In this document: positions 25,758-35,519 of the stretch, piece after piece | How positions within the stretch are numbered: the stretch's first letter is position 1 | Layout of the letters: each line of letters begins with the position of its first letter | Made by a program: the position numbers and the translations under genes | Source: DATHBD01 sp035296325 | GTDB taxonomy: Bacteria; Actinomycetota; Actinomycetes; Mycobacteriales; Micromonosporaceae | DNA: 64,000 nucleotides | Assembly (NCBI GenBank): GCA_035296325.1 | Contig: DATHBD010000079.1 | Coordinates: 1-64,000, forward strand | Direction of reading: 5' to 3' | Notes under the pieces: model-generated | Told to the model about the DNA's origin: nothing | The model's input: only the letters and a program-made list of their open reading frames with translations | The model's database searches: none

Positions 25758-25848
25758 TCGCCGCCGCGGCCGCGGGCGGTCCATCCGTTGAGATCGCCTG
25801 GAGGGCCGCGAGCGGATCGAGGCTAGACTTGGCGGCACAACTGCATAC

Positions 25849-26008
25849 CTCATCCAGAGGGGCTGAGGGATACGGCCCGAAGAAGCCCCGGCAACCACCG
25901 CGTCTGCGCTCACCGAGCGCGGCTCGTCGAGTCAACTCGTCGAGTGGATCGCGCGGCAGGTGCCAATTCCGTCCCGGCAGGTAAGGCCACTGAGCCGGGG
26001 AAGATGAG
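25849..26008 (+). ncRNA. SAM riboswitch (S-box type) upstream of threonine synthase
   Basis: Hallmarks in order: CTCATCCAGAG (5' P1 and internal loop), GGGGCTGAGGGATACGGCCC (P2/P2a), GAAGCCCCGGCAACC, an extended P3/P4 region with a variable insertion (25908-25950), GGTGCCAATTCCGTCCCGGCAG, and the closing GGGGAAGATGAG pairing with CTCATC. The match to the SAM-I consensus is strong. The 3' P1 strand ends 13 nt before the ATG at 26022 and abuts the ribosome site GAGAGGAAGG, and GAGGAAGGCCTC can fold on itself, so control is probably translational. Confidence 0.9.
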
Positions 26009-26021
26009 AGGAAGGCCTCGC

Positions 26022-27302
26022 ATGACGTCGACAATCGGCGCCGCCACGTTCGTTGGCTCGCCCGCCCGCCACCTGATCTGTAGGGGCTGTAGCGCCACCT
26101 TCCCGCTCGCCGCCCAGCACGCGTGCTACGAGTGCTTCGGTCCACTCGAGGTCGGCTACGACCCGGAGGCACTGGCCCGGGTCACCCGCGAGCAGATCGA
26201 GGCCGGCCCGAAGAATATCTGGCGCTACGCACCGCTGCTTCCGGTCGGGGTCGATCCGGCGACCCGGGTGACCCTTGACCCCGGTTTCACCCCGCTGGTG
26301 CGCGCGGACGCCCTGGCCGGCGAGTTGGGGCTGCGGGCCCCGTTGTGGGTCAAAGACGACTCCGCGAACCCCACGCACTCGTTCAAGGACCGGGTGGTCT
26401 CGGTGGCGCTCACCGCCGCCAAGGCGTTGGGCTTCGACCGGTACGCCTGCGCCTCGACCGGCAACCTCGCGAACTCCGTCGCCGGCCACGCGGCCCGCGC
26501 GGGAGTGCCGTCGATCGTGTTCATCCCGGCCGACCTGGAGCCGGGCAAGGTCGTGATGACCGCGGTGTACGGCGGCGACGTGGTGGCCATCGACGGGTCC
26601 TACGACGACGTGAACCGGCTCTGCTCGGAGCTCACCGAGACCGACGAGTTCGAGTCCACCGCGTTCGTCAACGTCAACGTCCGGCCGTTCTACGCCGAGG
26701 GCTCGAAGACGCTCGGGTACGAGGTCGCCGAGCAGCTGGGCTGGCGGCTCCCCGCGCAGATCGTGATTCCGATGGCCAGTGGCGAGCTGCTCACCAAGGT
26801 CGACAAGGCATTCACCGAGCTCGTCGAGATCGGCCTGGTCGAGGCGCCGGCGGGCGGATGGCGGGTGTTCGGCGCGCAGTCGGCGGGATGCAACCCCATC
26901 GCGACCGCGCTGCACGGCAACGTCGACCAGATCGTGCCGGTGAAGCCGACCGGCATCGCGAAGTCGCTGAACATCGGCGATCCCGCCGCTGGCATCTACG
27001 CGCTGGAGGCCGTGCGCCGTACCGGTGGCTGGATGGACGACGCGGACGACGAGGAAATCCGACAGGGCATCCGCCTGCTGGCTCGGACCACCGGCATCTT
27101 CGCGGAGACCGCGGGCGGGGTGACGGTCGCGGTGCTCCGCAAGCTGATCGCGAACGGCCGGTTGGATCCGGAAGCGGAGACCGTGGTGCTCAACACCGGC
27201 GACGGGCTCAAGACGCTCGATGCGGTGGCGGAGCAGGTCGGTCCGACGTACCGGGTGCGGCCGTCGCTGCGGGCGATGCGCGAAGCTGGGCTGCTCGCCT
27301 AG
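26022..27302 (+). CDS. thrC: Threonine synthase
   Basis: 426 residues from the ATG at 26022 directly after the riboswitch. PLP enzyme making threonine from O-phosphohomoserine. N-terminal zinc ribbon (Cys20, Cys23, Cys35, Cys38), PLP lysine in THSFKDR (Lys122), STGNLANS phosphate loop near 145-152, and a C-terminal NTGDGLK. Length typical for the actinobacterial type. Control by SAM suggests that methionine/SAM status sets the flow at the homoserine branch point. It is monocistronic: upstream is the ABC permease and the downstream neighbour is opposite or distant. Confidence 0.93.
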   Translation: MTSTIGAATFVGSPARHLICRGCSATFPLAAQHACYECFGPLEVGYDPEALARVTREQIEAGPKNIWRYAPLLPVGVDPATRVTLDPGFTPLVRADALAGELGLRAPLWVKDDSANPTHSFKDRVVSVALTAAKALGFDRYACASTGNLANSVAGHAARAGVPSIVFIPADLEPGKVVMTAVYGGDVVAIDGSYDDVNRLCSELTETDEFESTAFVNVNVRPFYAEGSKTLGYEVAEQLGWRLPAQIVIPMASGELLTKVDKAFTELVEIGLVEAPAGGWRVFGAQSAGCNPIATALHGNVDQIVPVKPTGIAKSLNIGDPAAGIYALEAVRRTGGWMDDADDEEIRQGIRLLARTTGIFAETAGGVTVAVLRKLIANGRLDPEAETVVLNTGDGLKTLDAVAEQVGPTYRVRPSLRAMREAGLLA

Positions 27303-27332
27303 CCCGCCCGCTGGCCTACCCCGCCTGCTCGC

Positions 27333-27503
27333 CTAAGCCGAGCCCCGCTCGGCGGAAACCGTACGGCCATTTTGTTTGAGTGCGTGGTCACACACTGTGT
27401 GCGACATCGCCTGCCCAGGACGCATGCGACCGGCGCCGGGAATGCGTTTTCCTTCGTATTGGACTCGCTGGCCGGCGCAGTTGGGGCAGTCGATCGTGGT
27501 CAC
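27333..27503 (-). CDS. Possible small CxxC zinc-binding protein
   Basis: 56 codons from a GTG at 27503 (MTTIDCPNCAGQRVQYEGKR...HTVCDHALKQ). The CPNC pair plus a later CDH could bind zinc. Third-position GC is lower than in neighbours and no good ribosome site precedes the GTG, so the gene is doubtful. It is the only credible content of the gap 27303-27775. A palindromic run (GTCACACACTGTGTGCGAC, near 27388-27406) lies within it. Confidence 0.3.
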   Translation of the reverse strand: MTTIDCPNCAGQRVQYEGKRIPGAGRMRPGQAMSHTVCDHALKQNGRTVSAERGSA

Positions 27504-27768
27504 ACTCGGTGAGCTGTGGTCAGCCGAGCGTCGAAAAGGGGCGCTCCCCGGGCTTGACGGCCTCCGGGGGAGCGCGCAGGATGCTCCGTGCGGGAGGACG
27601 TATCGCCGCGAGGCCCCCGACCAGTTCGGATGGCCCGCGACCACAACGCCGGAGGCGTTGGCGAGCGTCCTCTCGACCACGTCCGGGGTACTGCGGGGCA
27701 GGCGAACCCGGTGGGCATGCGGGTGCGAAAAAAACCCGGTCGCGCCGGTGCCGGGACCGGTCCAGGCT

Positions 27769-27784
27769 GGTACCCATGGGTACC
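27769..27784. promoter_or_regulatory. 16-bp perfect palindrome over the GNAT gene start
   Basis: GGTACCCATGGGTACC reads identically on both strands. It covers an in-frame ATG (27776) and ends 3 nt before the alternative ATG (27788), a position suited to an operator or an mRNA hairpin over the start. Confidence 0.4.
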
Positions 27785-27787
27785 AGG

Positions 27788-28864
27788 ATGACGGCCGTCA
27801 GCATCGCCGCTGTACGAGGCGACGACGCTGATGACCTCGCTGCGTCGTACCGGGTGGAGGCGACGGCGCTCGCCGCCGACGTGCCGGACCTCCCGCCGCT
27901 GAGCCGGCGGGCCCACACGGTCGGTCTGCAGGTGCCATGGCCCGGCAGCCGGGCGCTGCACTGGCTGGCCCGGCTGGACGGTGAGCCGGTCGGCCGCCTC
28001 GGGGTGAACCTGCCGCTCCTGGACAACCTCGAGAACATGGACATCGAGCTCACGGTGCACCCGCGGTTCCGGCGCCGGGGCGTTGGGCGCGCGCTGTACG
28101 CGGAGGCGGTCCGGACCGCCCGTGCCGAGGGGCGTCGTCGCCTCTTCGCTACGACCGTCGAGTCGCTGCCGGGCGGCCCGGTTCGATCCGGGGCCGGACC
28201 CGGCTTCGCCGCGGCCACCGGCGCCGTCGCCGCGAACACCGAGGTCCGCCGTCGCCTCGACCTGGCGGGCCTTGATCCGGCGGGCCTCGATCCGGTGGGC
28301 CTTGATCCGGCGGGCCTCGCCCGGGTCGGCGGCGCGACTTACGACGGGCTGCTCGCGGCGGCACAGGCGCGTGCCAGCGGATACTCGGCGGTGCGCTGGT
28401 CGGACCGCGCGCCGGACGAGTACGTCGACGACGTGGCGCGCCTCGAGGCCCGCCTCATGCTGGACGCACCCACCGGCGACCTGGCCTGGGAGGCGGAAGT
28501 CATCGACGCCGATCGGGTCCGGGCCGGCGAGGCGGTGCGCGCGCGGCGCGGCATCCGGACCTACTTCACCGGCGCCCGGCACGACCGGACCGGTCGACTG
28601 GTGGCGCTCACGTCGCTCTTCGTGTTCGACGGGGTGCCGCAGCACGCGGATCAGATGATCACGCTCGTCGACCCGGACCACCGTGGGCACCGGCTCGGCA
28701 TGATGATCAAGATCGAAAATCTGCGGTACACCGTCGCCGAGCAACCGGCGGTGCGCACCGTGGACACCTGGAACGCCACGACCAACAATTTCATGATCTC
28801 GATAAACGAGGCGATGGGGTTCCGGCCCGTGGATGCCTGGGTCGACTGGCAGGTCGAGGTCTGA
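27788..28864 (+). CDS. GNAT-family N-acetyltransferase (tandem domains)
   Basis: 358 residues from the ATG at 27788; ATG 27776 is equally possible and neither has a clear ribosome site. The first GNAT domain (about 1-145) has VHPRFRRRGVGRALYAEAVRTA, the acetyl-CoA loop R-x-x-G-x-G. A second, more degenerate domain (about 180-355) has LVDPDHRGHRLGMMIKIENLRY and NFMISINEAMGFRPVD. Between them is a repeat insert of GLDPA units (nt 28259-28322) not needed for the fold. Similar two-domain layout to mycothiol-synthase-like enzymes, but the substrate is unknown. Confidence 0.82.
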   Translation: MTAVSIAAVRGDDADDLAASYRVEATALAADVPDLPPLSRRAHTVGLQVPWPGSRALHWLARLDGEPVGRLGVNLPLLDNLENMDIELTVHPRFRRRGVGRALYAEAVRTARAEGRRRLFATTVESLPGGPVRSGAGPGFAAATGAVAANTEVRRRLDLAGLDPAGLDPVGLDPAGLARVGGATYDGLLAAAQARASGYSAVRWSDRAPDEYVDDVARLEARLMLDAPTGDLAWEAEVIDADRVRAGEAVRARRGIRTYFTGARHDRTGRLVALTSLFVFDGVPQHADQMITLVDPDHRGHRLGMMIKIENLRYTVAEQPAVRTVDTWNATTNNFMISINEAMGFRPVDAWVDWQVEV

Positions 28865-28957
28865 TCCGCAACGCCGGGTGGCACTCCGTTGCGCACGATG
28901 CGCGAGTTGCCGACCGGTGCGCCTGACTCGACGACCGGCACGGGGCAAGATGGGCGC

Positions 28958-30658
28958 ATGACCGCTGTACTGCCGGCCCTGGGCGAAACCCCGCTTGCCG
29001 CCAAGCACGCCGAGACGCTCCAGCGTGCGCTCGGCGCGATCGCCGACCGTGGCTTCTGGTCCGCGTTCCCGGAGTCCCCCAGCCCCAAGGTGTACGGGGA
29101 GTCGGCGGCAGCCGAGGGGGAGGCGGCGTTCCGGGCGTACCTGGGCGGGGAGTTCCCGCTGGATCAGCCCGGCACGGTCGGCACCGTGGCCACCGAGTCG
29201 AGCCCGTTCGGCGTGGCGCTGGATGTGCGCTACCCGCACGCCGACGTGGACCAGTTGCTCGCCGGAGCCACCGCCGCGCTGCCCGCGTGGCGGGCCGCCG
29301 GCCCGGCCGCACGGGTGGCGGTGTGTCTGGAGATTCTCGCGCGGCTGCACCGGCACGTCTTCGAGTTGGCGTACGCCGTGCAGTTCACCACCGGCCAGGC
29401 GTTCGTGATGGCGTTCCAGGCGGGTGGCCCCCACGCCCTGGACCGGGGCCTTGAGGCCGTCGCGTACGCGTACCGCGAGATGACGGCGGTGCCGGGCACC
29501 GCCACGTGGGAGAAGCCGTCGGGCCGGGGCGAGGCGGTGCGGATGACCAAGACCTACCACCTCGTGCCGCGCGGGGTCGCGCTGCTCGTCGGGTGCAACA
29601 CGTTCCCCACCTGGAACTCGTACCCGGCGCTGTTCGCATCCCTGGCCACCGGCAACCCGGTGGTGGTGAAGCCGCATCCCCGCGCGGTGCTGCCGCTGGC
29701 GATCACGGTGCGCTACGCCCGCGAGGTGCTGGCGGAGGCGGGTTTCGACCCCAACCTGGTCACCCTCGCCGCGGAGGCACCCGGGGAGGGACTGGCCTCC
29801 ACGCTCGCCCTCCGACCCGAGATTCGCATCGTGGACTTCACCGGGTCGACGGAGTACGGGGTCTGGCTGGAGGAGCACGCGCGGCAGGCTGTCGTGTTCA
29901 CCGAAAAGGCAGGCGTCAATCCGATCATCATCGACTCCACCGATGACTTCGCCGGTTTGTGCCGGAATATCGCTTTCTCCCTATCGCTCTATAGTGGACA
30001 AATGTGCACTACCCCGCAAAACATCTTCGTGCCGGCCGGTGGAGTCCAGACCGACCAGGGCCACAAGGGTGCGGACGAGGTGGCGGGCGGCATCGCCACG
30101 GCAGTCGGGAAATTGACCGGTGATCCGGTACGCGGTGTCGAGTTGACCGGAGCGATCGTCGCCGATGCCGTGCGGGAGCGGATCGAGCAGGCCCGGTCAG
30201 TGGGTGAGGTGGTGCTGGACAGCCGCGCGGTGGAGCACCCGGCGTTCCCGGCTGCGGTGGTACGGACGCCAATGATGGTCAAGGTTGCCGCCGATGCCGT
30301 GCAGACGTACGGGAAGGAGTGGTTCGGGCCGGTGTCTTTCCTGATCACGACCTCGTCCACAGCCGAGAGCCTGCGCCTGGCAGCGGAAACGGTCGATCAC
30401 CGGGGCGCGCTCACGGCGTCGGTCTACTCAACCGACGGACTCGTGCTGGCGGCCGCTGAGCAGATGGCGATCGAAGCGGGCGTACACCTTTCCTGCAACC
30501 TGACCGGAAGCGTCTTCGTCAACCAGTCCGCTGCCTTCTCCGATTTCCATGCGACAGGGGCGAATGCGGCTGCCAATGCCACCCTTACCGACAGCGCCTA
30601 CGTGGCATCGCGCTTCCGCGTCGTGCAGGCCCGTCGACACTCCAGAGACGTCGCATAG
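28958..30658 (+). CDS. paaN: Phenylacetate-degradation protein PaaN (aldehyde dehydrogenase family)
   Basis: 566 residues; ATG at 28958. Aldehyde-dehydrogenase fold with N-terminal extension as in PaaN. CNTFPTWNSYPALFASLATGNPVVVKPHP forms the NAD-binding core, FTEKAGVNP the general-base region, and SGQMCTTPQNIFVP carries the catalytic Cys (about 350). The C-terminus GSVFVNQSAAFSDFHATGANAAANATL is characteristic of the PaaN group, which oxidises the ring-opened semialdehyde in phenylacetyl-CoA catabolism. No other paa genes are nearby, so the gene stands apart from its pathway. The dehydrogenase family is secure and the PaaN assignment is moderately so. Confidence 0.82.
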   Translation: MTAVLPALGETPLAAKHAETLQRALGAIADRGFWSAFPESPSPKVYGESAAAEGEAAFRAYLGGEFPLDQPGTVGTVATESSPFGVALDVRYPHADVDQLLAGATAALPAWRAAGPAARVAVCLEILARLHRHVFELAYAVQFTTGQAFVMAFQAGGPHALDRGLEAVAYAYREMTAVPGTATWEKPSGRGEAVRMTKTYHLVPRGVALLVGCNTFPTWNSYPALFASLATGNPVVVKPHPRAVLPLAITVRYAREVLAEAGFDPNLVTLAAEAPGEGLASTLALRPEIRIVDFTGSTEYGVWLEEHARQAVVFTEKAGVNPIIIDSTDDFAGLCRNIAFSLSLYSGQMCTTPQNIFVPAGGVQTDQGHKGADEVAGGIATAVGKLTGDPVRGVELTGAIVADAVRERIEQARSVGEVVLDSRAVEHPAFPAAVVRTPMMVKVAADAVQTYGKEWFGPVSFLITTSSTAESLRLAAETVDHRGALTASVYSTDGLVLAAAEQMAIEAGVHLSCNLTGSVFVNQSAAFSDFHATGANAAANATLTDSAYVASRFRVVQARRHSRDVA

Positions 30659-30874
30659 GGCTGCTCGCGTCGCCATCACCCCGGTCAGTGAACCGGTGCC
30701 CCAAGATGTCAAATTTGGGTCTGTGCGGGCCTACCGGTGCTCGTGTAGCGTGCGTGTTCGGTCGTCGTTCCACGCGGGGTCCGCCCCGGGCGCTGTGTGA
30801 TTGACGGCTCCGGTCGGCGACCGCCGCGCCGGGGGTTGGCACAACCCAGCACCACCGAAGTGAGGAAGTGCACC

Positions 30875-31078
30875 GTGGCACAGGGCAGCGTCAAGTGGTT
30901 CAACAGCGAAAAGGGCTACGGATTCATCGCGGTCGACGGAGGGCAGGACGTGTTCGTCCACTTCTCGGCCATTGAGATGGACGGCTACAAGTCGCTGGAA
31001 GACGGACAGCGCGTCGAGTTCGAGATCGCGCAGGGCCAGAAGGGCCCGCAGGCCGAGAAAGTCCGCCTCATCGGCTGA
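30875..31078 (+). CDS. csp: Cold-shock domain protein
   Basis: 67 residues from a GTG behind GAGGAAG. The sequence opens AQGSVKWFNSEKGYGFIAVD with the RNP1 (KGYGFI) and RNP2 (DVFVHF) nucleic-acid motifs and ends EKVRLIG. A single OB-fold RNA chaperone. It has its own downstream hairpin, so it is monocistronic; the 216-bp upstream leader could hold the cold-responsive 5' UTR typical of the family. Confidence 0.95.
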   Translation: MAQGSVKWFNSEKGYGFIAVDGGQDVFVHFSAIEMDGYKSLEDGQRVEFEIAQGQKGPQAEKVRLIG

Positions 31079-31102
31079 GATCACCCGTTTCGAACACGGC
31101 GG

Positions 31103-31139
31103 GGCACCGCCTCCTCGCTTCAGCGCAGGACGGTGCCCT
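31103..31139 (+). terminator. Hairpin after the cold-shock gene
   Basis: GGGCACCG (31103-31110) pairs exactly with CGGTGCCC (31132-31139), 25 bp after the stop codon. No T-tract beyond a short TTCGTCGTT, as is usual in high-GC genomes. Confidence 0.6.
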
Positions 31140-31892
31140 TCGTCGTTGCAACGTTGCCCGCCGGTCCGGGTTGTATCTCAGTGCCGTACGGCAGTCGAAA
31201 TGATTCGAGGTCCTCGCCGAGCGTGACTCTGCCCGAGCGTGGCAGTCCTCTTGATCGCCTTGACACCTCGAGTCCTTGACGCTTTGACGTATCGCGGCCG
31301 CGGGCGACGCCCAGGGGACCCCTGCGGCACCCCGCCGTCCGGGTCGGCATCAAATCGGCATTCACCGCTACGCTTTGCCGGCATTGCGGAGCTCGGGCTC
31401 GCACGCAATGCGCGGGTCCGCATGTGGCCCGCCCGATCATTCGACAGACGCCAATGTGTTCCCGCTCCCGGTTACCTCGACCCTTGACCGCCCGGACCCC
31501 GCCTCCCCGACTCCGGAGTAGGGTCATGCCGACGATGGAGTGCGGTCGATTCTTGCGTCGGTAGAGCGTCCTCATGTGAGTGAGGAACCTTATTCGCGCC
31601 GAGTTAGGTGCCTGGGCTGCATGTCGACGATCGTTGCGGCCCGGATGGGCGATCACTGCGGCGCGATGGCCGCGCCGGAAGGGCGCCGGGGCCGATTGCG
31701 CCTTCCATCCAAGGTCCACCCTTGCCACACGTGGCCTGCCGGCTTCGGGCAGCCGGGTCTCGGGCAGCGGGGGCATTACGGGGGAGCATGAGGGCCTCCG
31801 GGCCGGCCCGTGCGCCCGCCGGGCCGGTCTGCTCTGGTCAACGCCTCCCCGGTCGCCCGCCATGCCCCCCGGCCCGCTGGCTCCCGTGCTGC

Positions 31893-32075
31893 CCGGCTCC
31901 CGGCCCCCGGCTCCCCGGCACTCGGCCCCCGGCCCTGCCGGCCCCCCGGCCCTGCCGGCCCCCCGGCCCTGCCGCCCCCCCGGCCCTGCCGGCCCCCGGC
32001 CCTGCCGGCCCCCGGCCCACAGGCCTGCCGACTCACCGGGCTGCCGACCCGCCGGCCCGCCGACCTGCCTTGCCC
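31893..32075. repeat. C-rich tandem repeat (GGCCCTGCCGGCCCCC units)
   Basis: At least seven copies of a 15 to 18-bp unit with runs of five to seven C on the plus strand, flanked by looser GCCGACCCGCCGGCC variants. The complementary strand carries dense G-runs. Confidence 0.85.
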
Positions 32076-32189
32076 CGGGTGCGCTTCACCGGCCCGGGCC
32101 TGCGGCCGCGTCGCCGCGGTCACGCCTGGCCGCCCCTCGCGCGAAGTGATGTAGCCGATCGTGGGGGTGCCCCGGGAGGTCGCGATCTG

Positions 32190-32216
32190 CTTGCACTCGG
32201 GGTGCCGGAGTGCTAA
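32190..32216 (+). promoter_or_regulatory. CIRCE operator 1 (HrcA site) upstream of groEL
   Basis: CTTGCACTC, a 9-bp spacer, then GAGTGCTAA. The right half is the exact CIRCE consensus and the left half matches at seven of nine positions with the correct spacing. HrcA binds such sites and releases them on heat shock. Confidence 0.8.
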
Positions 32217-32224
32217 ACAGGTCA

Positions 32225-32251
32225 TTGGCACTCCCACTAGGCGAGTGCCAA
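32225..32251 (+). promoter_or_regulatory. CIRCE operator 2 (HrcA site) upstream of groEL
   Basis: TTGGCACTC, 9-bp spacer, GAGTGCCAA: a perfect inverted repeat and a near-consensus CIRCE. It lies 9 bp after operator 1, about 210 bp before the groEL start, so transcripts begin nearby and carry a leader of up to about 200 nt. Confidence 0.88.
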
Positions 32252-32458
32252 TGGTCGGGGCGGTAGGGCCTCCGGCCGAGGCCCGGACTCCTGCGCTACG
32301 GCGCAGGCGGTGCGGGTCGCGGCACGGCGGTCAGTCGTCGCGGGCTATCCGGCCCGACCGGCGGGGAACCGGTACTCGGTCTCCGAAGGTGCGTACGTAG
32401 GCGGTGCTGTGCCCTGCGGGGTGCGGGCAGCCGCGAGTGTCCAGGAGGACAACGCCGA

Positions 32459-34084
<1,626 letters not shown>

Positions 34085-34100
34085 TCTGGTCCACACGTCG

Positions 34101-34134
34101 AACGGGGCGGGTCGCCAACGGCGGCCCGCCCCGT
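34101..34134 (+). terminator. Rho-independent-type terminator of groEL
   Basis: AACGGGGCGGGTCGCC pairs with GGCGGCCCGCCCCGTT across a very short loop (AC), 16 bp after the stop, followed by TCCGTTT. One G-T wobble in the stem. Confidence 0.85.
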
Positions 34135-34163
34135 TTCCGTTTGCTCGATCCGTCGGAGACGGA

Positions 34164-34463
34164 TCAGGAGTCGGGCTGATTCCCCTGTTTTGAGCGCTGC
34201 GTGGTCTTCGCTCCCTGGTGCAGTGACCGCAGCCTCGTCACCATCCCCGGGGACCGTGGCTCACCTGGACTGGCCTGACTTGCCGCTGCCTGGGGGGTGG
34301 ATCCGTGGCTCGGTGCTCCATCGTCACGGCGGTGCCGGCCGACATGGCCGACGCTGGCGTCGCTTGACCTCATGGCATCGAGAGCCGGGTCGATGTCGGA
34401 ACCGGCCGTACCCGGCGAGGTCTCGCTCTGGAAGCCCCGGCCGGGCTGGTTGGACATGGTCAT
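34164..34463 (-). CDS. Small disordered hypothetical protein
   Basis: 99 residues, starting MTMSNQPGRGFQSETSPG at the ATG at 34463, which follows GAAGGAG 8 nt upstream. Rich in Ser, Gly, Gln, Pro and Arg, with no hydrophobic core; probably unstructured. It converges with groEL and is the first of three minus-strand genes for small polar proteins (34164-35303), which recall the stress-related disordered proteins of actinobacteria. Function unknown. Confidence 0.5.
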   Translation of the reverse strand: MTMSNQPGRGFQSETSPGTAGSDIDPALDAMRSSDASVGHVGRHRRDDGAPSHGSTPQAAASQASPGEPRSPGMVTRLRSLHQGAKTTQRSKQGNQPDS

Positions 34464-34689
34464 CCCGTTCTCCTTCCGGACCCTTTCACCGTATGGCGGA
34501 GGTCCGGGGTTTATGAGGGAACGGCGCTTCGTCCCGATAGGTCGGAAGTCCCGACCGTCACGACTTTGGGGACGTCGCGGCCGCAACGGCCACGGGATAC
34601 AACAGCTTCCCCCAGAGTCGTGACGATCGTGGGCGGCGGGCCGAAAGCGGGCGCGGGGCAGTCAGCGCGGCGGGCTGGGTTTCATGGGT

Positions 34690-35034
34690 CTAGCGGTCCA
34701 TCTCACCGGTCGAGTAGCCGGGGGCGCGATGGACCGGGTCTTCGGTTCCTGGCAGGACGTCGTACGGCGTACCCGGGCGGGCCGCGGTGGCGGGCGCCGC
34801 CTCCTCGCCGATGCCGGGCCGCTTGTCGGTGTCCGTGGTGATCGAGGCGCCGGCTTCGCCGCCCGTGGCGGTCGTACCCATGGCCTGGTCACTGGAGCCG
34901 GTCTCGCTGCGGACCCGGTCGGTGCCGGCCGCCCGGGCGCGTGCCGCGCTGTCGCCAGCCTCCGCCTGGAGTTTGCCGGCCTCGGCCTGCAGCGTTCCAA
35001 CTTCGGCCTCGTCGTTGTGCTCGATGGCGCTCAA
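34690..35034 (-). CDS. Small Ala/Glu/Thr-rich hypothetical protein, translationally coupled
   Basis: 114 residues if started at the TTG at 35034, which overlaps the stop of the gene upstream (TTGA). Opens SAIEHNDEAEVGTLQAEAGKLQAEAGDSAARARAAG and is polar throughout, ending with TPYDVLPGTEDPVHRAPGYSTGEMDR. A later ATG (residue 52) is an alternative start. Probably disordered; no family recognised. Confidence 0.5.
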   Translation of the reverse strand: MSAIEHNDEAEVGTLQAEAGKLQAEAGDSAARARAAGTDRVRSETGSSDQAMGTTATGGEAGASITTDTDKRPGIGEEAAPATAARPGTPYDVLPGTEDPVHRAPGYSTGEMDR

Positions 35035-35303
35035 TGCGGACCCTGCCGACCGAGGGGTGATGGGCGCAGTGCCCGGCCCTCTTCGCTGTCCGGATCGGGA
35101 TCGCCGGCACCTGACCCGGCATCGTCGCGGGACGCGCGCTCGACAACCGAGCCATCCCCGAACGCGGCCTGGTAACCGGCGTCGTTTCCGGTCGTGTCGT
35201 CGACCTGCCCATCGGCTGAGTTGGTCGCCATCGCGCGGCTCAACTCTTCCAGCGGCAGGCGCTTCTCATCGCGCCAAACGCCATCATCTGCGGTGTCGGT
35301 CAT
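35031..35303 (-). CDS. Small acidic hypothetical protein
   Basis: 90 residues from the ATG at 35303 behind a GGGGG run. Starts MTDTADDGVWRDEKRLPLEELSRAMATNS and is strongly acidic afterwards. The frame continues open to 37109 only as an antisense shadow of the oxidoreductase. It overlaps the next minus-strand gene by 4 bp, indicating coupling. The ordered N-terminal 30 residues could be a short helical motif; function unknown. Confidence 0.5.
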   Translation of the reverse strand: MTDTADDGVWRDEKRLPLEELSRAMATNSADGQVDDTTGNDAGYQAAFGDGSVVERASRDDAGSGAGDPDPDSEEGRALRPSPLGRQGPH

Positions 35304-35519
35304 GCCCCCGGGATACCCGCCCGGCCGACGTGGAAACGCCGGAGGAGGAGGATCGAACCGGTTGCCGGGCCGCGAGCCGGGTACGGGACTGTTGAGCATG
35401 GGCTGCCGGGCCGGGCTCCTGAGGCGGGGCTCCTGAGGCGGGGGCTGCTGAGCCGGGGTCGGTGAGGTCGGGTCGTTCAGGTGGGGTCGGGTCGTTCGGG
35501 GCGAGCAGTGAGGTGTGGC

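Larger units (their letters stand above)
31079..32189. other. Long gene-free interval upstream of groEL
   Basis: About 1.1 kb between the cold-shock gene and the groEL control region. It begins with a terminator-like hairpin, contains a C-rich tandem array (31893-32075), and shows no open frame with a plausible start, composition or family match. The frames that are open are Pro/Ala/Arg translations of the repeat. Confidence 0.5.
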
